The translations under genes were made by a program, and so were the position numbers. The notes below the pieces were generated by a model. It had not been told where the DNA came from. It saw nothing but the letters and a program-made list of their open reading frames with translations, and did no database searches. Below, one piece after another: positions 16,283 through 25,029 of a stretch of DNA of 64,000 bases (position 1 is its first letter; the number at the start of each line of letters is the position of its first letter). This DNA comes from Thermocrinis ruber (GTDB lineage Bacteria > Aquificota > Aquificia > Aquificales > Aquificaceae). The stretch is from contig NZ_CP007028.1 in the NCBI RefSeq assembly GCF_000512735.1, positions 372,001 to 436,000 on the forward strand. The letters run 5' to 3'.

Positions 16283-18257
16283 GGCTAAGAAGCTTTGGCA
16301 AAAATTCCCTCAAACGCTTTGGCTCCACCTTAAGAAAAACCTCCAGCAGATTGCCATACGTCCGGGTTTTTGCAAAGGATAGTTCCCTCAGGACCTTTTC
16401 TCTGTCTTTGGGAAAGACCGCCAAGATAAGCTTTGTGAAGGGAGGTAGGTTTTCTTCCCTTCTTTTTTCCAGCTCTTCCTCCAGAAAGTCATCCTTTAGG
16501 TACCTTTCCACCAGCTCCTCTTCCAAGAAGGTTTGCAGATAAAACTCCTGCTCCGCCATTGCCCATGCCCTGTGCACATACTTGTAAAACTCCTCCTCCG
16601 CGTTAAAGTTAGGAAGAGAAAGCAGGTTATCTCCATGAACCAAAAAGACCTTTTTATAGGTTCCCGAGAGAGAAGGCTTAGTGTCAAAGTGCAAACTTTC
16701 TTTTACAAGTCCGTATTTTTCCAGCTCTTCCACCGCCCTCTCCACACCAAAGCCTTGGGGAACCACAGGACTCTCGCAGTGGGGACAAGTGGGAGGACCA
16801 GACCATTTGCATCGGGTACAAAAAAGACTGTTTTGGCTTTTACTTAAAGTCAAAAAGGTGCCACAGTGGGGACATTCTGTCAGAAACTGACACCTGGGAC
16901 AGTATGCATAAGAGTAGCCCGTTTTTCTTATCAGAAGGAGGGAGTTGTCCTCTAACTTTGAAAGAAGCTCTTGGGAAAAAACTTCCTCCGGCTTTCTTTT
17001 TAGAATTTTCACACTGGCGGAGTAGCCAAGACTTTCCAACTGCCAAGCACCAATCTTCACCTTTTGGTAGGTATCCACTCCAAGGCTTGTGGTGTAGTAA
17101 AAAAACTGAGAGCCGTAATACCTGTAAAGGTGGAAAAGGTAGTTCCTAAGGTCTATTCCGTTGTATAACTTTGTATTTTGGTCTTCGAATAGTACAAAGG
17201 CAAAGGGCTCCTTAAAGGGCACCAAAAGTCCAAGCCTTGAGCTCAGGATCACCCTTCCTTCTTCCTGTGCCAGAAACCAGTTTTTCACAAACTGCCTTGG
17301 GCTGTCAAAGGAAGAGAGAGAAACCACCCGATCTCCAAAAAGGGGCTTTAGTTCTCTCATAAGGTAAAGAAGCGTAGAGTTTTGAAAACAAAATATGGGA
17401 AGGCTCTTGTTTTTACTTAGGGCGGACTCCACCAAAAGGACAAGGTGTTCTAAAAGCCTTGAAAGGCTTCCTACTACAAGCACTGGCTTTTGTATGCTTT
17501 TTATTAAGGATATGCTACTCTGCCTTAGCTGGCTTTTTGGACTAAAGGCAAAGTTCTGCATCAGCTCCTTTTCCACCTTGACTATACCCTTGGAAACCAA
17601 AAACTGCAGGTCTTTGGAGGAAAAACCTTCTTCTTTGAGCTCCTCCCTTGTGGCGTACAACCTCTCCCTGAGGTAGCTGAGCAGTCTTACCCTTTCTGCG
17701 TAGTTTTTGGTCTTTTTTAGCTTAGAAAGGGCAACATCAAAGGGAAGGTTAAGGCTAAAAAGCTCCATCTCCACATTTACCGCAGACCAATCTTCCACCA
17801 CCTTCAAAAAGCCTTTTTCCAATAAAAGCCTCACAAACTGCCATCCAAACCTTTTCTTGGCTGTTTCTTCCTTTATCCTTTTGTTTTTTGCCACCCAATC
17901 TAAAAACCGTTTAGTCCTTTGGTCCAAGCCCACAAAGGAGGAAAGGGGGACCGTAAGAAATCTTTCTTTTTTCCAGTTCCACTCAGCGGGCAAAAGTTCC
18001 CATAACAACAGCCAAGGTATTAAGCCATAGAGCATGGCGGTGTCCTTTAGGGCTGAGAGGTTCTTTTCGGAGGTCAGAGGCACCTTGTCTGGAAATACTA
18101 CTTCCTTGACCTGTCCGTCATCAGAAAGACCCACCACAAGTCCAGTTTTTCCTTCCACCAGAACCCTAAAGCCTATAGGGGAGCCCTCGTAAGGAAAGTC
18201 CGCTTTTATCCTTTCAACCCGCCCTCCGGGGAGAGCAATTTTCAAGCTCAGTTCCAT
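16254..18257 (-). CDS. priA: PriA-like replication restart protein with eroded helicase motifs
   Basis: A 667-residue protein from the ATG at 18257; a TTG at 18278 is the alternative. The eight zinc-binding cysteines between the helicase lobes are intact (Cys453, 456, 462, 465, 480, 483, 491, 494: CPRC, CPHC, CTRC, CPHC). The C-terminal NLPPF and the N-terminal fork-binding region are also PriA-like. The ATPase is not: the Walker A GSGKT is replaced near residue 260 by VVGSLSRLLEHL, DEEH by FEDQ, and the AGRAGR arginine-finger motif is absent. It should therefore bind forks without unwinding, as reported for Deinococcus PriA. Confidence 0.82.
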   Translation of the reverse strand: MELSLKIALPGGRVERIKADFPYEGSPIGFRVLVEGKTGLVVGLSDDGQVKEVVFPDKVPLTSEKNLSALKDTAMLYGLIPWLLLWELLPAEWNWKKERFLTVPLSSFVGLDQRTKRFLDWVAKNKRIKEETAKKRFGWQFVRLLLEKGFLKVVEDWSAVNVEMELFSLNLPFDVALSKLKKTKNYAERVRLLSYLRERLYATREELKEEGFSSKDLQFLVSKGIVKVEKELMQNFAFSPKSQLRQSSISLIKSIQKPVLVVGSLSRLLEHLVLLVESALSKNKSLPIFCFQNSTLLYLMRELKPLFGDRVVSLSSFDSPRQFVKNWFLAQEEGRVILSSRLGLLVPFKEPFAFVLFEDQNTKLYNGIDLRNYLFHLYRYYGSQFFYYTTSLGVDTYQKVKIGAWQLESLGYSASVKILKRKPEEVFSQELLSKLEDNSLLLIRKTGYSYAYCPRCQFLTECPHCGTFLTLSKSQNSLFCTRCKWSGPPTCPHCESPVVPQGFGVERAVEELEKYGLVKESLHFDTKPSLSGTYKKVFLVHGDNLLSLPNFNAEEEFYKYVHRAWAMAEQEFYLQTFLEEELVERYLKDDFLEEELEKRREENLPPFTKLILAVFPKDREKVLRELSFAKTRTYGNLLEVFLKVEPKRLREFLPKLLSLNPLKLELW

Positions 18258-18278
18258 GTTTTTTATATTAAGGTTCAA

Positions 18279-18293
18279 AGTGATTTAATCACT
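18279..18293. promoter_or_regulatory. 15-bp palindrome in the priA/globin divergent gap
   Basis: AGTGATT-T-AATCACT is a perfect 7-1-7 inverted repeat, and GTTCA/GAAC arms flank it with a one-base offset. It lies 22 bases before the priA ATG and 58 before the globin ATG. TGAT/ATCA half-sites recall Fnr boxes, but the spacing is three bases, not four. The binding protein is unknown; the Crp/Fnr gene downstream is a candidate. Confidence 0.45.
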
Positions 18294-18350
18294 GAACAAA
18301 AAGCCCAAAAGCCCTAACATAAAAAGCAAATCTTTTTGGGAGGTGTTGCC

Positions 18351-18791
18351 ATGAAGAGAGCTTTACTTTTTGGCTTGCTTTTGGCGGGTATGCTGTCCGC
18401 ACCCGCATATGCACAGATGAAGGAAAAGAGCCTGTATGAAAGGCTCGGCGGCTACGACGCCATATCCGCAGTGGTTAATGAGCTGGCGACTAGGCTCGTA
18501 ACGGACAGGAAGCTGGGAGTGTACTTTAAGGGGCTTAGCAACGATAGCAAAAGAAAGCTAATAGCCCATCTTACTGACTTTGTCTGCTCTGCCACAGGAG
18601 GACCCTGCATATACACAGGAAGGGATATGAAAACCGCTCACGAGGGTTTGGGCATAACGGAAGAAGACTGGGATAGGTTTGTGAAGATCACCAAGGAGGT
18701 TTTGGATAAGTTCAAAGTTCCCGCCAGAGAACAGCAGGAGTTTCTGCAAGCGGTGGCTCCCCTTAAGTCGGTAATTGTGGAAAAGAAATAA
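18351..18791 (+). CDS. Exported group 1-type truncated haemoglobin
   Basis: A 146-residue protein. Residues 1-21 are a clear signal peptide ending APAYAQ. The rest is a truncated globin: KSLYERLGGYDAIS opening helix, Lys-rich middle, GGPCIYTGRDMKTAHEGLGI with the proximal haem ligand His97, and a terminal WDRF helix. Most truncated globins are cytoplasmic, so a periplasmic form is notable; it could bind O2 or NO near the oxidase (inference). The ATG at 18351 follows TTTGGGAGGTG. It is followed by a strong hairpin terminator and a Crp/Fnr gene. Confidence 0.9.
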   Translation: MKRALLFGLLLAGMLSAPAYAQMKEKSLYERLGGYDAISAVVNELATRLVTDRKLGVYFKGLSNDSKRKLIAHLTDFVCSATGGPCIYTGRDMKTAHEGLGITEEDWDRFVKITKEVLDKFKVPAREQQEFLQAVAPLKSVIVEKK

Positions 18792-18803
18792 AGCCCATTG
18801 CCG

Positions 18804-18828
18804 GGTCCCCTCGGGGGACCTATATTTT
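18804..18828 (+). terminator. Rho-independent-type terminator after the globin gene
   Basis: GGTCCCC (18804-18810) and GGGGACC (18814-18820) form a perfect 7-bp GC-rich stem with a TCG loop, followed by TATATTTT. It ends the globin transcript. The TATATT at 18821-18826 is also 10 bases before the next ATG (18837), so it may double as the -10 box of the regulator gene. Confidence 0.75.
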
Positions 18829-18836
18829 TATCCTTG

Positions 18837-19466
18837 ATGAAAGAACTCACTCTAGAAAAGCTCTTCCCTTATGCGGATAAAAACTTTAAGGAAGATTTGG
18901 TTTCCTTCTCCCAACCGGTCAGTCTAAAAAAGGGAACTATGATAGGCTATCCAGGTGCGGTGTGTGAGTTAGTACCTATAGTTTTGGAGGGAAGTGTTAA
19001 GGTCTATTTTACCGCAGAGAACGGTAGGGAGATCTTCCTGTACAGAATTGGCAGGGGTGAGACCTGCATACTTACAAACCTCTCGGTTTTAAAGAAAGTC
19101 CCATATCCTGCCTACGCGGTCTGTGAGGAGGACGTGCTGGGTTATGTGATCCCTGCAGAAAAAGCCAACTACCTCTTTGAAAAATACTCCTACTGGAGGA
19201 ACTTTGTTTTAGATATGGTGGTGAAGAATGTATATGGGCTCTTTCTTGTTCTGAACGAGCTAATATCCAAAAGGGTAGACCAAAGACTGGTGGAATACAT
19301 AAAAAACAACGCCAAAGGCAATGTGATAAAGGCTACCCATGAAGAGATCGCAAGGGATATTGGCACTGCCCGGGAGGTGGTATCAAGGCTTTTGAAGGAA
19401 CTGGAGAGGGAGGGCTATCTGGAAATCACAAGGGGCGAAATAAGAATACTAAAACCCATCCCTTAG
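18837..19466 (+). CDS. Crp/Fnr family transcription regulator
   Basis: A 209-residue regulator from the ATG at 18837; an in-frame TTG at 18798 would lie in the terminator and is rejected. Residues about 10-120 form a cyclic-nucleotide-binding-type beta roll, and residues 150-200 a winged helix with HEEIARDIGTAREVVSRLLKEL as the recognition part. Three cysteines are in the sensor domain (43, 77, 96), with RIGRGETCILT at 71-80. The Fnr four-cysteine N-terminal cluster is absent. The input signal (redox, NO or other) is unknown. Position next to the globin gene suggests regulation of it (inference). Confidence 0.85.
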   Translation: MKELTLEKLFPYADKNFKEDLVSFSQPVSLKKGTMIGYPGAVCELVPIVLEGSVKVYFTAENGREIFLYRIGRGETCILTNLSVLKKVPYPAYAVCEEDVLGYVIPAEKANYLFEKYSYWRNFVLDMVVKNVYGLFLVLNELISKRVDQRLVEYIKNNAKGNVIKATHEEIARDIGTAREVVSRLLKELEREGYLEITRGEIRILKPIP

Positions 19467-19481
19467 CCTAAATTTATCTTC

Positions 19482-20183
19482 ATGCTGGTAAGACTAAAAC
19501 TTTACAGGGACGATGATTTTGTTATAAAGGAGTTTATTGTTCCCACAGAACCCGGACAAACCCTCTTGGATGTCCTCTTTTACATCAAAGAGGAGTATGA
19601 CCCAACCATCTCCTTTAGAAGTATGTGCAGGGCTGGTATATGCGGAACCTGTGGAGTAAAGGCAAACCAAAAGCCCATCCTTGCATGCAAAACCGCCATA
19701 AAAGACCTGGGAGAGGAGGTTTTGGTGGAGCCCCTTGATAACATGCGTCCAGTTAAAGACTTGGTTGTGGAGCATAGCATCCTAATAGAACGTATCAAAA
19801 AGCTAAAGGTATGGTATGAACCCCTCCAAGAGAACCTTCAAAAGCTTGAGATGAGCCCATTTCTTTTAAAGAGTTTTGATTGTATTGCCTGCGGTTTGTG
19901 TGATAGTAGTTGTCCCATCTTTGTTAGCAACTCAGACTTTGGAGGTCCAATGGCTTTCTCCCGAGCCTATAAGCTACTCCAAGACAGAAGACACTCAAAG
20001 GCGGAGGAAAGGCTCCTTCTTCTCAAAGATGCCCACATCAACCTTTGCACCCACTGTAAGAACTGCTCCATAGTTTGCCCAATGGGTGTGATGCCGGAGA
20101 TGTTGATCAAACTGGAAGAGACGGAGCTTTTAAAGAGAGGAATGCTCTCCCAAGGTGGCGTAGCTGATTTTGGCTTTTTCTGA
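19482..20183 (+). CDS. frdB: Fumarate reductase/succinate dehydrogenase iron-sulfur subunit
   Basis: A 233-residue two-domain protein. The ferredoxin domain holds the [2Fe-2S] ligands Cys49, 54, 57 and 69 (CRAGICGTCG). The C-terminal domain has CIACGLCDSSCP (134, 137, 140, 144) and CTHCKNCSIVCP (189, 192, 195, 199), both four-cysteine. It passes electrons to or from the flavoprotein subunit. In this group fumarate reduction is a reverse TCA cycle step. The flavoprotein gene is not in the window, so the assignment to a soluble NADH-linked fumarate reductase as in H. thermophilus is inference. Confidence 0.9.
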   Translation: MLVRLKLYRDDDFVIKEFIVPTEPGQTLLDVLFYIKEEYDPTISFRSMCRAGICGTCGVKANQKPILACKTAIKDLGEEVLVEPLDNMRPVKDLVVEHSILIERIKKLKVWYEPLQENLQKLEMSPFLLKSFDCIACGLCDSSCPIFVSNSDFGGPMAFSRAYKLLQDRRHSKAEERLLLLKDAHINLCTHCKNCSIVCPMGVMPEMLIKLEETELLKRGMLSQGGVADFGFF

Positions 20184-20187
20184 AGTG

Positions 20188-20700
20188 ATGAACCTGCCAA
20201 ACCTTGTATCACTTACCCGTTTACTGCTAAGCCCCCTTATGCTATTTTTGGAGTTTCTCCAAGCCATCGCACTGTTTATACTCCTTGCCCTAACGGATGC
20301 CCTGGATGGTTTTCTGGCAAGAAGGCTAAAACAGGAGACGGACTTGGGAAAGGTCTTGGACCCTCTGGCGGATAAAACCTTACTGCTAATAGCCCTCTAT
20401 GTTCTCACTTATAGATTTCAGATGATAGAGCCCGCACTTTTGTTTTCTTTGCTCTTTAGAGACCTTTTTATACTCCTCGGTGGAGGGCACATATACTTGA
20501 CTAAAGGGTTTGTCCCCAAGGCAAGAATGTTGGGCAAGCTTACCACAGCCTATATATCCTTTGCCATCCCCCTCTATGTTCTTTTTAAGTTAGAGCTCCT
20601 TCTCTATCCTGCTTATATTTTGATCTCTCTTTCCTTCTTGGACTATCTTTTGTTCTACGTGAAAACCCTATCAAAAGTTAAACTTGCCCCTGACCCTTAA
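20188..20700 (+). CDS. pgsA: CDP-diacylglycerol-glycerol-3-phosphate 3-phosphatidyltransferase
   Basis: A 170-residue membrane protein starting MNLPNLVSLTRLLLSPL. It has the CDP-alcohol phosphatidyltransferase motif DALDGFLARRLKQETDLG then KVLDPLADK, which gives DGx2ARx8Gx3Dx3D, and about five helices. It makes phosphatidylglycerol phosphate in the inner membrane. The ATG at 20188, 4 bases after the frdB stop, is preferred over an in-frame TTG at 20170. The 3' end overlaps tamB by 30 bases, tail to tail. Confidence 0.92.
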   Translation: MNLPNLVSLTRLLLSPLMLFLEFLQAIALFILLALTDALDGFLARRLKQETDLGKVLDPLADKTLLLIALYVLTYRFQMIEPALLFSLLFRDLFILLGGGHIYLTKGFVPKARMLGKLTTAYISFAIPLYVLFKLELLLYPAYILISLSFLDYLLFYVKTLSKVKLAPDP

Positions 20701-23700
20701 TCTAACTTCCTTTGATTTGTCTGAGTTTATCCTTCCTCCTACCGAAATCCCACCGGTGATTCTCGCACTGCCTCCCACATAGCTTTCCTTTGGATCTTTC
20801 AGAGTACTATGCTGATACTCTATGGAAAACCTATCTGTTATGTCCTTAGAAACCTTTGTGGAAACTCCCACCTCACCAGAGCTACTGAGCTGAGGCGATA
20901 CAGATATGTTTAACTCAGTGCCCAACGTTTTTTCTAAGCCTTTCGTGAGTCCTGTTACCTGCGGGATCTGAGAAGCTAAAATATCTCCAAGGGATATAAT
21001 TCCCTGCGCTTCTCCTCCACCCAACACAAGGTCTGTTATTATTTTTCTTGTTTCTTTTGGCGGTTCAGAGTTAAGTAAGACCTTAGGATACTCGGGATCT
21101 CCCTTTAGGTTTATGAGGATCACATAATCGGGCAGGGATGATGCTATGGTTAGGTCTATATTTTTGCTCTTTTTATCAAGCTCAAAAAAGCCAGACTTTA
21201 CATAGAACTTCTTGTTGAAATACTTTAGCTCTCCCCCAGAAAGTGAAAACCTAAACTTATACTCAAGGTCATCCAGCTTGCCCTTTGCATAACCCTCCAA
21301 GGAGCTGTATATGTATCCCTCAGGCAAATATACCCTTAGAGGCTCATAAGAAGAGACCTTTAGGTCTAGAGTAAGTGGAATCTCTTCCCTTTTTGCCTGT
21401 TTTGCCTTTGGAAAACTTCGCACTTCTACAATGCCCGCTATGCTTAGGTCAGAGGATATTTTAACCTTTTTGTAGTCTGTGCTTATAGCACCCACTCCCC
21501 TCAAAAATAGGCTACCCCTTAAATTTTCATCCCTATATACCACAGGAACTCTGTTTACGTTGAATTTTACCTGCAACTCTTTTTCTGTTCCCTCTGCTTC
21601 CGCGGTCAAAGAAGAACCGTTTCCCAAAAAGTTCATCGAACCTTTAAAGATCTTTCCGTCTCCGTAAAAGTAAGCTTCCCCCCTCATTGGAATACCTACG
21701 TACCTAGACCTCAGTTCTATCGGTTCCTTTGATAACAAGACTAAGTTGACGCCCTTTTTGTCTATGTTCAGATAATAGTATAAGTTGCCTATCAGTGAAG
21801 TTTGAACCCTACTTCTAAAGAGTGCGGATGTTTTTTCTAAGTTTATATGCCCCTCTGAATTGATGCTAAGACCTTCCGTCTTGCTGTAAGAAATTTTAGC
21901 GTTGCCCTCCGCATAGCGGTATATTTTTATGTTGGGTATTTCAAAGCCCTCTTTTTTTAAGTCATAGAAGCCTTCAGCTTGCGATAGCTTCAACAACTCT
22001 TCCGAGTTTAAGCTTACACTTCCACCACTAAAGAAGATTTTACCCTCCTCCAGGCGTAGATCTCCTACCCTTACCTTTATGGGTCCTTTTTGAAGGTCAA
22101 ATCCTTTGACGTTTGCCCTCAGCCTTTCCCCTTCGTAATCAAACTTGGCGTTTATGGGTATTGTTATGTCTTTGAACTTTGCCCTTCCCACAAGCTCACC
22201 CTTGCAAGCGGTCTTTGAACAGCTTTGGAGTCTATAGGAGAGCATCAAAAAACTTCCCTTTAGCTCCCCTTCCCACCTGCCCTCTGTGTTAAAGGTATAA
22301 TCTGAGAGGGAAAAGATGCCCGAACCTTTGAGTTTTTCTTCCAAACTGTAGGTTAGTATGAGCTTTTGGTCCTTTACACTTCCCACCAAGAGACCGTTTT
22401 TAAACTCAAGGTCCCCGAGCTTTACGTTCTTCAATATGCTTTTAAATTCTCCTTCGGGCTTTCCTTCAAGGAGTTTTATGTTAAATTCCAAGTTTGCAAG
22501 CGACTGCACCTTTTCCTGACTTAACTTACCTTCCAACCTACCCTCTGCCTGTACCTTTTTACCAATAGCCTCAAAAGAAACCTGCCCCACAAGGTTTGAA
22601 AGCTCTATACCCCTCTCTTGAAAGTTAAAGCCTGTAAAGGTTAAAACACCCTTTATGCTTTCGTCTTTTATATTTCCAGAGGCGTTCAGCTTAAAACCCT
22701 TGCCCTCTCCGCTGACCAGAAAATCCTGCCCTTTGAGATTAAGATTAAAGTCAGACCTTCCTATAAACCTGTTGTATACGTAAAGGTCAGAAAGATAGCC
22801 TTTTCCCAAGCTCTCTGGAGTTCCCGCCACGTAGGAAAGATAGCCCTCATAAAAGACCTTTGCCCTTACATTTTCCCTTTGATAGGGTAGTCCATTTACC
22901 TTTAGCTGACCCCAAAAGTCCTTCCCGTAGAACCTACCTTTTAGCTCAAGCACGTCGGAAGCAAAGGAAACTTCCCCCTTTGGCTTTTCCTTGTAATCAA
23001 GCCCCAAGCTTAGGTCTGCATTATTTATCTGGATGTCTTGAAAGATTATGTCCTTAACACTCCCCTCTAAGCTTAAGGTTTTTTTGTTGAGGTCTGCAAA
23101 CAATCTACCCGCAAAGAAGCCCCTCAGACCTTGTTTTACACCAAGCAGTTTTTCATCAAAGGCAAGCTCGGAAAAGTCAAGCTTTAATGTCCTCCTATTC
23201 AAGTCATACTCAAGCCTTCCAGTGAGATTTTTACCCTCAAAGCTAGTGGAAAACAGGTTTTCATTCCTCCATCTGTAGCGGTATTTTCCTATCCCGGCTA
23301 CTCTGCCAAAGTGTTTTTCTTTTATCACAAGGTCATCTGTTTGCAATTGCATATCTACTTGGATATTTTTGTAATCCAACCAGCCTTTAGCTTCAACCTT
23401 TATGGGTTCAATGGAAAAGTTTCCGGTGGTTATTCTATCCACATAGCCCACCGCTTCAAAGGCGCCCTCTTTACCCTTCCAACGACCCTTTAGGTCAAAG
23501 GAATAATTTTCTCCTAGAACCTTTGAAGAAAGAACTTCCAAAGTGTGACCCTTTAGTTGGGCACTTTCAACAAAAACTTCTATCCTTATGATTTTCTGTC
23601 CATGGATATAATAGGCAACTGTTGGCTCTTCAGCCCAAATTTTATTGCCCTCCTTGTGGGCTTTCCCTACAAAAAGGGTTATACTCTCTGAATAGGGCAC

Positions 23701-24063
23701 CGAATTCATTGAAATGTAAGCCCTTTGCAGGTGTATGTTTATCTTATTCAATCTCCTCGCAAGGTCGCTAAAATCGTATTCAAAGGGCTTTTCCGATATC
23801 TTTGAGGAGACGCTTATCAGCGAAAGCTCCCTTAGCTTCAAAGTATCTTTGTAAAGGGCAAGCCCATCCACCCTTAGAAAGAACGTTTCACCTCTAAAGT
23901 TGGGCAAAAGAACCCAAAACTCTCCTATCTCAAAGCTTTTTTCCTTGAGATTTATTTTTGGTTCTTTTACCTCAAACTCAATGCGATGCAAAAGCAGAAA
24001 AGGTTTAACAAAGACAAAATAGATAAAAAGAAGGACTAAAACCAGATAACCAACATACTTCAT
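20671..24063 (-). CDS. tamB: TamB-like inner-to-outer membrane bridge protein
   Basis: An 1130-residue protein with one N-terminal membrane helix (residues 5-22), then a very long region of repeating beta strands, and a C-terminal TamB (DUF490) domain. The C-terminal block includes LPDYVILINLKGDPEYPKV, LNSEPPKETRKIITDLVLG and the final porin-like strand GKFNF. Such proteins form hydrophobic grooves spanning the periplasm and move phospholipids or help outer-membrane protein insertion. Its partner TamA/BamA is not in the window. The ATG overlaps the upstream helix-turn-helix gene by ATGA. Confidence 0.9.
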   Translation of the reverse strand: MKYVGYLVLVLLFIYFVFVKPFLLLHRIEFEVKEPKINLKEKSFEIGEFWVLLPNFRGETFFLRVDGLALYKDTLKLRELSLISVSSKISEKPFEYDFSDLARRLNKINIHLQRAYISMNSVPYSESITLFVGKAHKEGNKIWAEEPTVAYYIHGQKIIRIEVFVESAQLKGHTLEVLSSKVLGENYSFDLKGRWKGKEGAFEAVGYVDRITTGNFSIEPIKVEAKGWLDYKNIQVDMQLQTDDLVIKEKHFGRVAGIGKYRYRWRNENLFSTSFEGKNLTGRLEYDLNRRTLKLDFSELAFDEKLLGVKQGLRGFFAGRLFADLNKKTLSLEGSVKDIIFQDIQINNADLSLGLDYKEKPKGEVSFASDVLELKGRFYGKDFWGQLKVNGLPYQRENVRAKVFYEGYLSYVAGTPESLGKGYLSDLYVYNRFIGRSDFNLNLKGQDFLVSGEGKGFKLNASGNIKDESIKGVLTFTGFNFQERGIELSNLVGQVSFEAIGKKVQAEGRLEGKLSQEKVQSLANLEFNIKLLEGKPEGEFKSILKNVKLGDLEFKNGLLVGSVKDQKLILTYSLEEKLKGSGIFSLSDYTFNTEGRWEGELKGSFLMLSYRLQSCSKTACKGELVGRAKFKDITIPINAKFDYEGERLRANVKGFDLQKGPIKVRVGDLRLEEGKIFFSGGSVSLNSEELLKLSQAEGFYDLKKEGFEIPNIKIYRYAEGNAKISYSKTEGLSINSEGHINLEKTSALFRSRVQTSLIGNLYYYLNIDKKGVNLVLLSKEPIELRSRYVGIPMRGEAYFYGDGKIFKGSMNFLGNGSSLTAEAEGTEKELQVKFNVNRVPVVYRDENLRGSLFLRGVGAISTDYKKVKISSDLSIAGIVEVRSFPKAKQAKREEIPLTLDLKVSSYEPLRVYLPEGYIYSSLEGYAKGKLDDLEYKFRFSLSGGELKYFNKKFYVKSGFFELDKKSKNIDLTIASSLPDYVILINLKGDPEYPKVLLNSEPPKETRKIITDLVLGGGEAQGIISLGDILASQIPQVTGLTKGLEKTLGTELNISVSPQLSSSGEVGVSTKVSKDITDRFSIEYQHSTLKDPKESYVGGSARITGGISVGGRINSDKSKEVRLRVRGKFNF

Positions 24064-24674
24064 TCAAGGCCATACATACGCAGGTTTTCTTTTATCTTTT
24101 CTATGAGCTCAATGGGTGTATGGATGGGATAATCAAGTTCTTCAAGGACTTCTTGGACAGACCTACCACTTAGCCAAACCTTTCCAAGCTTCTCCTTTAG
24201 ATGTTGTGCAGATTGAACGGGAAAATCTTTCTCCTCAAGCCTTCTAAGGAGGATTTTAGCCCAGGCTATATCCAAGGCTCCTGCAGTTCTCCGTGAGAAC
24301 TCCAAGCAAAGACCTGTATGGTCCTTTTGGTCTTTTACTAATCTGTAAGCGAGCTTGGCTATGCCACCGGCGGTATGTATGTTAAGGTCTTTACCCTCAC
24401 TTTCAAAAAGTTCCTCTAAATTATCAACCAAAGGCTCAGACCGGAGGATGTTTTTTACCGTTTGAGGGGTTATTCTTAGCCTTTGGGCGATCTCCTGCTC
24501 GGATTTGAGGTATTCTTCCTTCAGCACTACAGTGTAAGAAGCCAGAAGCAGGGACGATAGCCAACTGGTTGCCCGTGTTTGGACCAACTTTTGCGTACCA
24601 CCTAACAGCTCAAGGGACTTGAGAAAAACTCTAAGAGTTAAAGCTTCAACGTGCTCTTCCAGCTCGAGAGCCAT
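24060..24674 (-). CDS. Helix-turn-helix protein of unknown function
   Basis: A 204-residue, largely helical soluble protein. Residues about 58-80 (KSEQEIAQRLRITPQTVKNI) look like a DNA-binding helix-turn-helix. The N- and C-terminal regions are not recognised. The overall pattern, helix-rich with a hydrophobic middle followed by an HTH and a GIAKLAYRLV helix, has some cyclin/TFIIB-fold flavour, but I would not name it on that. It sits between tRNA-Pro and tamB and overlaps tamB by ATGA, so it is in the same transcript. Confidence 0.7.
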   Translation of the reverse strand: MALELEEHVEALTLRVFLKSLELLGGTQKLVQTRATSWLSSLLLASYTVVLKEEYLKSEQEIAQRLRITPQTVKNILRSEPLVDNLEELFESEGKDLNIHTAGGIAKLAYRLVKDQKDHTGLCLEFSRRTAGALDIAWAKILLRRLEEKDFPVQSAQHLKEKLGKVWLSGRSVQEVLEELDYPIHTPIELIEKIKENLRMYGLE

Positions 24675-24697
24675 TTTGACTCCTTTTTAGTTTAAAA

Positions 24698-24770
24698 TCG
24701 GGGTGACGGGACTTGAACCCGTGACCTCTGGCCCCCCATGCCAGCGCGCTTCCTCCTGCGCCACACCCCG
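24698..24770 (-). tRNA. tRNA-Pro (anticodon GGG)
   Basis: The minus strand folds into a complete cloverleaf of 73 bases. The acceptor pair is CGGGGTG/CACCCCG, the D stem GCGC/GCGC, the anticodon stem CTGGC/GCCAG with loop ATGGGGG (anticodon GGG at positions 34-36), the T stem ACGGG/CCCGT with TTCAAGT loop, and discriminator A. CCA is not encoded. The first base directly follows the stop codon of the HU-like gene, so the tRNA must be cut from a longer transcript. Confidence 0.95.
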
Positions 24771-25028
24771 TTATCTATTAATTTTAGCATCTAAGTTGGG
24801 GGTGTTCAAATAGTACAGAAGCTTTTTGCTGGGCTTGAACTTAACGCCAACCTTCTTACCTGTCTTTTTTACACTCCACGTACCAAAGCCAGAGAGCTTA
24901 ACCTTCTCACCTCTACTTAAGCTCAGGGCAATTTCCTTAAGGATAAAGTTCAATACCTTCTCGGTCAAAGACTTGGAAAAATCAGGGTACTTCTCGTGAC
25001 ACCTTTGAATTATATCCCTTTTAGTCAT
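24771..25028 (-). CDS. HU/IHF-family DNA-binding protein
   Basis: An 85-residue protein with the HU fold: helical half MTKRDIIQRCHEKYP to LNFILKEIALSL, then RGEKVKLSGFGTWSVKKTGKK, the DNA-binding arm start. Canonical HU has an RNP-rich arm; here this region is short (VGVKFKPSKKLLYYLN), so it is a divergent member. It should bend DNA in the nucleoid. It begins one base after the rpsA stop and its stop abuts tRNA-Pro, so rpsA, this gene and the tRNA form one unit. Confidence 0.88.
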   Translation of the reverse strand: MTKRDIIQRCHEKYPDFSKSLTEKVLNFILKEIALSLSRGEKVKLSGFGTWSVKKTGKKVGVKFKPSKKLLYYLNTPNLDAKINR

Positions 25029-25029
25029 C

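Noticed and set aside
18798-18836. Upstream TTG start for the Crp/Fnr regulator
   Set aside because: It would put the terminator hairpin inside the coding region.
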